A stretch of 9,495 nucleotides of DNA, from the NCBI GenBank assembly GCA_023145535.1, contig JAGLDQ010000075.1, forward strand, positions 1 to 9,495, read 5' to 3'. Position numbers and translations under genes: made by a program. Shown piece after piece: positions 4,989-9,495 of the stretch. This stretch comes from Cocleimonas sp. (GTDB lineage Bacteria > Pseudomonadota > Gammaproteobacteria > Thiotrichales > Thiotrichaceae). Positions within the stretch are counted from its first letter, which is position 1. The number at the start of each line of letters is the position of its first letter. A model generated the notes under the pieces. The model was not told the DNA's origin. It saw nothing but the letters and a program-made list of their open reading frames with translations, and made no database searches.

Positions 4989-6070
4989 AGATTAATACAA
5001 TGAAGCAAACACTGATTAAAACGCTTTCAGCGGGAATGATGGCGGCCTTTATTGCCTCTCCTGTTGCTAACGCTGGTGGCGGTGTTCATTTAGAACCCGC
5101 TGATGTCGATGTTCACGATAAGACAAGCCTGTTACGGGGTGCAAAATACTTCGCTAACTATTGTCAGGGATGTCACTCTTTAAAATTTAGTCGTTATAAC
5201 CGCGTTGCTGCTGATACTGGCGTTACGGATGAGCAGATCCAAGATATTATTTTTACGCGTGATGCCGACGATAAACCAACGAAAGCGGGTGCTTTAATGA
5301 CAAGCGCTATTCCGCCTAAAGATGCGGCACAATGGTTTGGTACCGCCCCTCCTGATTTGTCGTTGATTGGTCGTTCGCGTGGTGCTGATTGGATCTACAA
5401 TTATCTAAAAGGTTTCCATACGGATAATTCACGTCCCTTTGGTGTCAACAATACAATCTTTGATAGTGTTGGCATGCCCAATATATTGGTTCATCTACAA
5501 GGCACGCAAGATCCTGTTTTCCGCTATGACCTCATGCATAATGGACATGCAGAAGCATCATTTACCTCTGAAGAAGCCGCGAACAAGGCGTTAAAAGAAA
5601 AGCTGACTTACAATGTCGTTAAGCTGGGTCTGATGGGTGAAACAATCGTTGAGAAATATCCAACCGAAACGGAAGCGGCTGACTTTGTTGCTTCAAAGAC
5701 AAGCTACAAGGTCTTGCTCAATAAGTTGGAAGTTGCTTCTTTTACAACGAAAGCAGAAGGTGAAAGCTATGTTAAAGCAACACCTGTTGAGGGAGGGAAA
5801 TATAAAATCACGCCTAAAAGTGCATACTCTGTTGTTAAATCTCATAAAATAATGAAGGTTGTTGATCACTTAGAGTTAGTAACACCTGGCACGCAATCAC
5901 CCGCTGAGTTTGATCGCACTGTTCTTGATCTCACCAATTACCTCGCCTATGTTAGTGAGCCAGCACAGTTGCATCGTAAAACTTATGGCATTTTCACGAT
6001 GATATTCTTGCTCATATTCTTCGTCTTTGCTTACATGTTGAAGAAAGAATATTGGAAAGATATTCACTAA
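4985..6070 (+). CDS. petC: Ubiquinol-cytochrome c reductase, cytochrome c1 subunit, with about 110-residue insertion
   Basis: This subunit takes electrons from the Rieske protein and passes them to soluble cytochrome c. It has a signal peptide (1-30, cleavage likely after ANA), heme motif CQGCH (60-64), probable axial Met164 in VGMPN, a C-terminal membrane anchor (334-351) and the family-typical end KKEYWKDIH. The length of 361 compares with about 240-260 usually. The excess is one block, about residues 181-293, between LQGTQDPVFR and DHLELVTPGTQSP, which normally lie close together. The block is rich in Lys, Glu and Thr, has no Cys, and contains three degenerate repeats. The conserved flanks on both sides and one continuous frame argue against a sequencing error. 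GAGGG at 4973-4977, seven bases ahead, supports the first ATG over Met6. Confidence 0.95.
   Translation: MKINTMKQTLIKTLSAGMMAAFIASPVANAGGGVHLEPADVDVHDKTSLLRGAKYFANYCQGCHSLKFSRYNRVAADTGVTDEQIQDIIFTRDADDKPTKAGALMTSAIPPKDAAQWFGTAPPDLSLIGRSRGADWIYNYLKGFHTDNSRPFGVNNTIFDSVGMPNILVHLQGTQDPVFRYDLMHNGHAEASFTSEEAANKALKEKLTYNVVKLGLMGETIVEKYPTETEAADFVASKTSYKVLLNKLEVASFTTKAEGESYVKATPVEGGKYKITPKSAYSVVKSHKIMKVVDHLELVTPGTQSPAEFDRTVLDLTNYLAYVSEPAQLHRKTYGIFTMIFLLIFFVFAYMLKKEYWKDIH
5549..5818 (+). repeat. Three degenerate protein repeats inside the cytochrome c1 insertion
   Basis: The units run at about residues 189-216, 221-248 and 249-278. Each has an aromatic residue followed by Thr/Pro and a Glu/Ala-rich helix-like stretch, then a Tyr with Lys/Asn-Val/Ile: F193...Y209, Y225...Y241, F253...Y273. 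Units 1 and 2 have the same aromatic-to-Tyr distance (16), while unit 3 is four longer through a GG-containing loop. ASFT opens both units 1 and 3. The pattern loosely recalls SPOR-type units, but I do not claim homology. Confidence 0.5.
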
Positions 6071-6093
6071 AACGAAACACTACCTTAGCCAGA

Positions 6094-6130
6094 TTGACAG
6101 TTTGAACTGGTTGGTGTAGTAGTGTAGTAT
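6094..6130 (+). promoter_or_regulatory. Candidate promoter for sspAB upstream of the terminator hairpin
   Basis: A perfect TTGACA (6094-6099) is followed by TAGTAG at 17 bases (6117-6122), a poor -10, with a better TAGTAT (6125-6130) too far away. The box sits in the loop of a large imperfect inverted repeat: AGCCAG/CTGGTT at 6087-6092/6107-6112 and ACACTAC/GTAGTGT at 6077-6083/6119-6125. A start here would place the next hairpin inside the sspA leader. Confidence 0.3.
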
Positions 6131-6134
6131 CCAC

Positions 6135-6171
6135 AAGCTATTCGTCCATCAGACGGATGGCTTTTTTTTTT
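6135..6171 (+). terminator. Intrinsic terminator between petC and sspA
   Basis: Arms 6137-6146 and 6152-6161 form ten pairs (two G-U) around a five-base CATCA loop, extended by two A-T pairs into an unbroken run of ten T (6162-6171). This is a textbook Rho-independent terminator for petABC. The T-run is directly followed by GGGAG (6172-6176), the sspA ribosome binding site. Any sspA message begun further upstream must therefore read through it. Confidence 0.85.
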
Positions 6172-6183
6172 GGGAGATTATAA

Positions 6184-6813
6184 ATGAGTTCAGTTGCAAA
6201 TCGTCGTTCTGTTATGACGCTATTTACGTTACCAGACTGCATTGATTGCCATCGTGTACGCATCGTATTGGCTGAGAAAGATATTGCTGTCGATATTATC
6301 GAAATAAGTCCAGAGGATATGCCCGATGATCTCGCACAATTAAATCCTTATAATACCGCTCCCACCCTAATAGACCGTGACCTTGTTCTTTATGATGCAC
6401 GCGTTATTATGGAATATTTAGATGAGCGTTTCCCACATCCACCGTTAATGCCCGTTGACCCTGTCAACCGCGCACATTCTCGTCTCGCCTTATTTCGTGT
6501 TGAGAGAGACTGGTATACATTAGCTAAAGATTTAGAATGCGGTGAAGCAACACGCATCGACAATGCGCGCAAAGAATTACGTGATAGCGTTATTTCTGCA
6601 GCTGAAGTCTTTGAAATAAAACCTTATTTTTTAAGCAATGATTTTACGCTAGTCGATTGCACCATTGCGCCTATTCTCTGGCGTTTACCCCGTTACCGAA
6701 TTGATTTGCCGGCCTCAGATGCCAAGCCAGTAATGGATTATATGGATCGAGTCTTCTCTAGAGACATGTTCCAAAATGCATTATCAGATGCCGAGAAAGC
6801 AATAAGACCATGA
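6184..6813 (+). CDS. sspA: Stringent starvation protein A, GST-fold RNA polymerase-associated regulator
   Basis: SspA binds RNA polymerase and adjusts transcription in starvation and stationary phase; it has a glutathione transferase fold but is not known as an active transferase. The 209 residues show a thioredoxin-like N-domain (10-85) and an alpha-helical C-domain (90-200), with conserved VRIVLAEK (25-32), APTLIDRDL (59-67) and PHPPLMP (84-90), the last containing the surface Pro-His-Pro needed for function in E. coli. Unusually, residues 19-22 read CIDC, followed by His23. E. coli, as I recall it, has Asp and Ser at these Cys positions. In this fold that is where glutaredoxins keep their redox CxxC. 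GGGAG seven bases upstream fixes the start. The stop overlaps sspB. Placement after petABC is usual in beta- and gammaproteobacteria. Confidence 0.95.
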   Translation: MSSVANRRSVMTLFTLPDCIDCHRVRIVLAEKDIAVDIIEISPEDMPDDLAQLNPYNTAPTLIDRDLVLYDARVIMEYLDERFPHPPLMPVDPVNRAHSRLALFRVERDWYTLAKDLECGEATRIDNARKELRDSVISAAEVFEIKPYFLSNDFTLVDCTIAPILWRLPRYRIDLPASDAKPVMDYMDRVFSRDMFQNALSDAEKAIRP

Positions 6814-7238
6814 TGACATCAAACCGTCCCTATTTGGTTAAAGCCATCTATGAATGGATTATGGATAACAATGTCACACCGCATGTGGTTATCAATGCGA
6901 TGGATGAAACAGTGTCTGTACCACAGCAATATGTGGATGATGGACAGATTATTCTCAATGTCAATCCATCCGCCGTGCAAGATCTAGTGATCGATGATGA
7001 ATGTATTATGTTTAACGCACGTTTTGGTGGCAAGCCCTATAATATTTATGCACCCATGCATACCGTTATGGCAATCTATGCGGCTGAAAATGGTCAGGGA
7101 ATGATGTTTAACGAAGAACAAAATAGCGGGCCTCCACCAACCAGCAATAATGACAGTGATAAGAGTGATGGTGGAGATTCTTCGGGCGGTAATAATCGAC
7201 CTCCACGCAAGAAGCCTACGTTACGCGTTGTCAAATAA
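6810..7238 (+). CDS. sspB: ClpXP protease specificity-enhancing factor SspB
   Basis: SspB tethers ssrA-tagged and some other substrates to the ClpXP protease. Residues 6-100 form the substrate-binding domain, with RPYLVKAIYEWIMDN (6-20), TPHVVIN (23-29), DGQIILNV (44-51) and FNARFGGKP (68-76). A disordered Ser/Asn/Asp/Gly linker (104-129) leads to the C-terminal ClpX-binding tail KPTLRVVK (135-142), nearly identical to E. coli RPALRVVK. It is shorter than the E. coli protein (165 residues as I recall), mainly in the linker. The start overlaps the sspA stop by four bases (ATGATGA), so the second ATG at 6813 is also possible. Translation is probably coupled to sspA. Confidence 0.95.
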   Translation: MMTSNRPYLVKAIYEWIMDNNVTPHVVINAMDETVSVPQQYVDDGQIILNVNPSAVQDLVIDDECIMFNARFGGKPYNIYAPMHTVMAIYAAENGQGMMFNEEQNSGPPPTSNNDSDKSDGGDSSGGNNRPPRKKPTLRVVK

Positions 7239-7249
7239 ACGGGCGCGTC

Positions 7250-7753
7250 ATGAAAATATCAATGATTGCGGCAATGGCGCAACAACGCGTTATTGGCAGA
7301 GATCAAACAATGCCGTGGCATTTACCAGCTGATTTAGCCTTTTTTAAGAAAACCACGATGGGCAACCCGATCCTAATGGGACGGAAAACCTATGAGTCCA
7401 TTGGTAGACCCTTACCAGGGCGTTTAAATTTGGTCGTTACACGCAACCCTAAGCTAGAAATAGCAGGCTGTGAGGTTGTCACCTCGCTTGATCAAGCGTT
7501 AGAGATTGCCAATAAAAAAGCCAGTCGCAGTGATGAGATATTCATCATTGGAGGCGGGCAGCTTTATGCCAGCTTTCTGCCACAAGCAGATCGCCTCTAT
7601 TTGACATTGATTGATGCTGAACTTAAAGGTGATACCTATTTTCCAGACTATACACAATACCAATGGCAACAAGTGGAGTGTATCGATCATCCAGCCAATG
7701 ATAAAAACATTTATCCCTATTCTTTTATGACACTAGACAGGGTCAACAAATAA
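7250..7753 (+). CDS. folA: Dihydrofolate reductase
   Basis: This cytosolic enzyme reduces dihydrofolate to tetrahydrofolate with NADPH, keeping the thymidylate cycle running. At 167 residues it has the usual chromosomal FolA length. Visible landmarks are SMIAAMAQQRVIG (4-16), MPWHLPADLAFFK (21-33) with the catalytic acid Asp28, the NADPH site GRKTYESIGRPLPGR (44-58), IIGGGQLYASFLP (99-111) and DTYFPD (128-133). The N-terminus matches E. coli (MISLIAALA) closely, which supports this start despite the lack of a clear ribosome binding site. It begins 11 bases after sspB, so it is probably co-transcribed. Nothing suggests an acquired trimethoprim-resistance type. Confidence 0.96.
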   Translation: MKISMIAAMAQQRVIGRDQTMPWHLPADLAFFKKTTMGNPILMGRKTYESIGRPLPGRLNLVVTRNPKLEIAGCEVVTSLDQALEIANKKASRSDEIFIIGGGQLYASFLPQADRLYLTLIDAELKGDTYFPDYTQYQWQQVECIDHPANDKNIYPYSFMTLDRVNK

Positions 7754-7769
7754 TCTGAGACAATCCGTC

Positions 7770-8984
7770 GTGACATCAATAAAAAAAACACACTCACACT
7801 CTCACGCTCACCACTCCTCCGAAAAAGGCAAACTGTCGCAAACACACTTTCCATGCGAACAATGTGGTGCCGATCTTATTTATTCTCCTGACGAAGAACA
7901 GCTTGTTTGCGACTATTGCGGCTTTCAAAATAGTATCCCCGTTAGTTACCAGAAAATAAAAGAATACGACTTTAATACCGCACTCAATGAATTAGAGCGC
8001 TTAAAACATGGCGGTGATAACGCCGCTGTCAGTATTATTCAATGCCCCTCCTGTGCTGCCGAGTTTTCTCTGGAAGAAGAATTTTCAGCCGATTGCCCAT
8101 TTTGTGGCACACCTGTCGTCACCAGTACAGACCATGCACGTTTTATCCAACCTGAATCATTATTACCCTTTAAAATAACCGATGAGCGCGCAATAGCCGC
8201 TTTTGATCAATGGGTAGGCAGTCTTTGGTTTGCCCCTTCTGAACTGAAAAAAATATCCCGACGAGACGAGAAGCTAACGGGTGTTTACTTGCCCTATTGG
8301 ACCTACGATAGTAATACTGAAAATGGCTATCGTGGACAACGTGGCACGGTTTATTACGAACGCCAAGTTTACTATGCCTTTATCGATGGTCGCCGAGTAC
8401 GTCGGGTACGCTCTGTTCCCCGCGTGCGCTGGCGAGCTGTTTCAGGTCATGTTTCTTTGCATTTTGATGATATTCTTATCGGTGCAAGTAAAACACTGCC
8501 GCGTACTATTATTGACCATTTAGAGCCGTGGGATCTGCATAACCTTGTGCCTTACTCCGAAGCTTACCTTAGCGGTTTTCATAGTGAACTCTATCAAGTC
8601 ACCGTTGATAAGGGGTTTATGCAAGCTAAAAACATTATGAATCGCCATATTGATCATGCGGTGCGACGCGATATCGGTGGCGATCAACAACGGGTAGCGC
8701 ATGTCAATACGCAACACTACCAAACGACCTTCAAGCACCTACTACTTCCCATCTGGTCAGCGGCCTTTAAATACCGTGGTAAAACCTATCGCTATGTCAT
8801 TAATGGACGCAATGGAAAAATTCATGGCGAGCGCCCTTACAGCACGGTGAAAATCCTATTTGCAGTCATCGCCTTTGTTATTATTGTTGGAGCAGGCTTG
8901 TACTTTATGGAAAAATCAGGTGCGTTTAAACAGATGAATATGCAATATAATTCCAGCCCCTATTCAAATGATCTTTACTATTGA
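7770..8984 (+). CDS. Zinc-ribbon protein with His-rich N-terminus and C-terminal membrane anchor
   Basis: The function is unknown; relatives are often labelled 'primosomal protein N'-like, superfamily II helicase', but there is no helicase motif here. The 404 residues start with a His-rich tract (five His in 8-15), then two four-Cys zinc ribbons: C29/C32 with C47/C50, and C92/C95 with C109/C112. A middle region (165-350) has many Tyr, Trp and Arg, including LPYWTYD (174-180) and LPIWSAAFKYRGKTYRYVING (326-346), which looks like the conserved core. One membrane helix lies at 361-379, with a short Tyr/Asn/Ser-rich tail outside or inside the membrane. The start is GTG, 16 bases after folA, with only a weak GAGA site; a start nearer the first Cys pair cannot be excluded. 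It is the last gene of the sspA-sspB-folA run. Confidence 0.75.
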   Translation: MTSIKKTHSHSHAHHSSEKGKLSQTHFPCEQCGADLIYSPDEEQLVCDYCGFQNSIPVSYQKIKEYDFNTALNELERLKHGGDNAAVSIIQCPSCAAEFSLEEEFSADCPFCGTPVVTSTDHARFIQPESLLPFKITDERAIAAFDQWVGSLWFAPSELKKISRRDEKLTGVYLPYWTYDSNTENGYRGQRGTVYYERQVYYAFIDGRRVRRVRSVPRVRWRAVSGHVSLHFDDILIGASKTLPRTIIDHLEPWDLHNLVPYSEAYLSGFHSELYQVTVDKGFMQAKNIMNRHIDHAVRRDIGGDQQRVAHVNTQHYQTTFKHLLLPIWSAAFKYRGKTYRYVINGRNGKIHGERPYSTVKILFAVIAFVIIVGAGLYFMEKSGAFKQMNMQYNSSPYSNDLYY

Positions 8985-8988
8985 GCTT

Positions 8989-9013
8989 TAATGAGCAGCA
9001 TTGATGCTCATTA
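8989..9013. repeat. Perfect 9-bp inverted repeat after the zinc-ribbon gene
   Basis: Arms TAATGAGCA (8989-8997) and TGCTCATTA (9005-9013) are exact complements with a seven-base loop, starting four bases past the stop codon. No T-run follows, so if it marks the transcript end it does so as a 3'-protecting hairpin or with Rho. It could also be an operator for parE. Confidence 0.45.
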
Positions 9014-9032
9014 TCATTCAGACAGGCGTTTA

Positions 9033-9067
9033 CGGTTGATCTTATTAGTACAGTCAATAAGCAACCG
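9033..9067. repeat. Second hairpin ahead of parE, 12 pairs with a two-base bulge
   Basis: CGGTTG (9033-9038) pairs with CAACCG (9062-9067) and CTTATT (9041-9046) pairs with AATAAG (9056-9061). The unpaired bases are AT at 9039-9040 and a nine-base loop. It follows the first hairpin by 19 bases and again lacks a T-run. Confidence 0.45.
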
Positions 9068-9077
9068 CGATAAGTGA

Positions 9078-9106
9078 TTGAATTACCGTCCTGCAAAGCT
9101 TAAAGT
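9078..9106 (+). promoter_or_regulatory. Candidate sigma-70 promoter for parE
   Basis: TTGAAT (9078-9083) and TAAAGT (9101-9106) are 17 bases apart, four of six matches each. A start near 9113 would give a leader of roughly 27 bases, without a visible ribosome binding site before the parE ATG. Confidence 0.35.
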
Positions 9107-9139
9107 ATCCCACTATTCTTCAACTAATACCTTCACCTT

Positions 9140-9495
9140 ATGACAAATGAATACAATGCAGCCGCCATTGAAGTCCTTTCAGGGCTTGATCCCGTGCGTA
9201 AACGTCCAGGGATGTATACTGATACCACACGCCCTAATCACTTAGCCCAAGAGGTTATTGATAACAGTATTGACGAGGCGATGGCAGGATTTGCTGATCG
9301 CGTGAGTGTGGTTTTATATGCGGATGGCTCATTATCGGTGACAGATAATGGGCGGGGTATGCCCGTTGATCTTCATCCAGAGAAGCAGTTACCAGGTGTT
9401 GAAGTGATTATGTGTACCTTACATGCTGGCGGTAAATTTTCGAATAAAAACTATCAGTTCTCTGGTGGCTTGCATGGTGTTGGTATCTCCGTGGT
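9140..9495 (+). CDS. parE: DNA topoisomerase IV subunit B, N-terminal part (runs off the window)
   Basis: ParE is the ATPase subunit of topoisomerase IV, which with ParC separates daughter chromosomes after replication. The visible 118 codons belong to the GHKL ATP-binding domain: GLDPVRKRPGMYTDTTRPNH (15-34), QEVIDNSIDEA (37-47) with the catalytic Glu38 and the Mg-binding Asn42, TDNGRGMP (68-75), and SGGLHGVG (108-115) of the ATP lid. TDTTRPNHLAQEVIDN is the ParE rather than the GyrB form. An in-frame TAA at 9125-9127 rules out an earlier start, so ATG 9140 stands although no Shine-Dalgarno motif precedes it. The rest lies beyond 9495. Confidence 0.93.
   Translation, partial: MTNEYNAAAIEVLSGLDPVRKRPGMYTDTTRPNHLAQEVIDNSIDEAMAGFADRVSVVLYADGSLSVTDNGRGMPVDLHPEKQLPGVEVIMCTLHAGGKFSNKNYQFSGGLHGVGISV

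Noticed and set aside
5637..5852. Alternative plus-strand frame inside the cytochrome c1 insertion, considered as a sign of a frameshift
   Set aside because: The product is Lys/Leu/Arg-rich without motif, while the petC frame continues unbroken into the conserved membrane anchor and C-terminus.
8281..8738. Open frames on both strands within the zinc-ribbon gene
   Set aside because: The main frame carries conserved-looking motifs throughout; the others are chance openings without start signals.

Overview
The window reads as chromosomal DNA of a moderately AT-rich gammaproteobacterium. The reasons are the order petA-petB-petC-sspA-sspB, a beta/gamma-type cytochrome b (PVWYF motif, VPERVTG end), an SspA with the E. 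coli-like PHPPLMP stretch, an SspB ending in LRVVK, and a ParE of gammaproteobacterial type. A sulfur-oxidising, Thiotrichales-like host would fit the base composition, but that is a guess.

Layout. Bases 1-131 hold nothing I can name. Bases 132-418 look like the decayed right end of an IS200/IS605-type element: a frameshifted fragment of the tnpB C-terminus, then three consecutive hairpins of the kind that form the omegaRNA and transposon end. On the minus strand, 460-2232 encodes an asparagine-synthase-like amidotransferase of the N-acetylglutaminylglutamine amide (osmoprotectant) type, without its usual partner genes nearby. Diverging from it is a small membrane protein (DUF6122-like, 2321-2677) that probably starts at a rare ATT codon. 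A 323-base non-coding stretch with several dyads, including a perfect 11-bp inverted repeat, precedes petA.

petABC (3001-6070) encodes the whole cytochrome bc1 complex as a tightly overlapping operon. Two of its three subunits are larger than usual. Cytochrome b appears to carry two extra C-terminal membrane helices. Cytochrome c1 carries an insertion of about 110 residues, made of three degenerate repeats, between its methionine ligand region and its membrane anchor. By topology, both additions expose material on the periplasmic side. This is the most unusual feature of the window.

A strong intrinsic terminator follows petC, and its T-run directly touches the sspA ribosome binding site. sspA-sspB (stringent starvation protein A and the ClpXP adaptor), folA (dihydrofolate reductase) and a zinc-ribbon membrane protein then run in one direction with gaps of 16 bases or less or overlaps, so probably as one operon. 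This SspA has a CxxC motif where E. coli SspA has none. After a 155-base spacer with two clear hairpins, parE (topoisomerase IV subunit B) begins at 9140 and runs off the window.

Together the window holds quinol oxidation (bc1), stress and proteolysis control (SspA/SspB), folate metabolism, osmoprotection and chromosome decatenation. I see no rRNA, tRNA, CRISPR array or intact mobile element.
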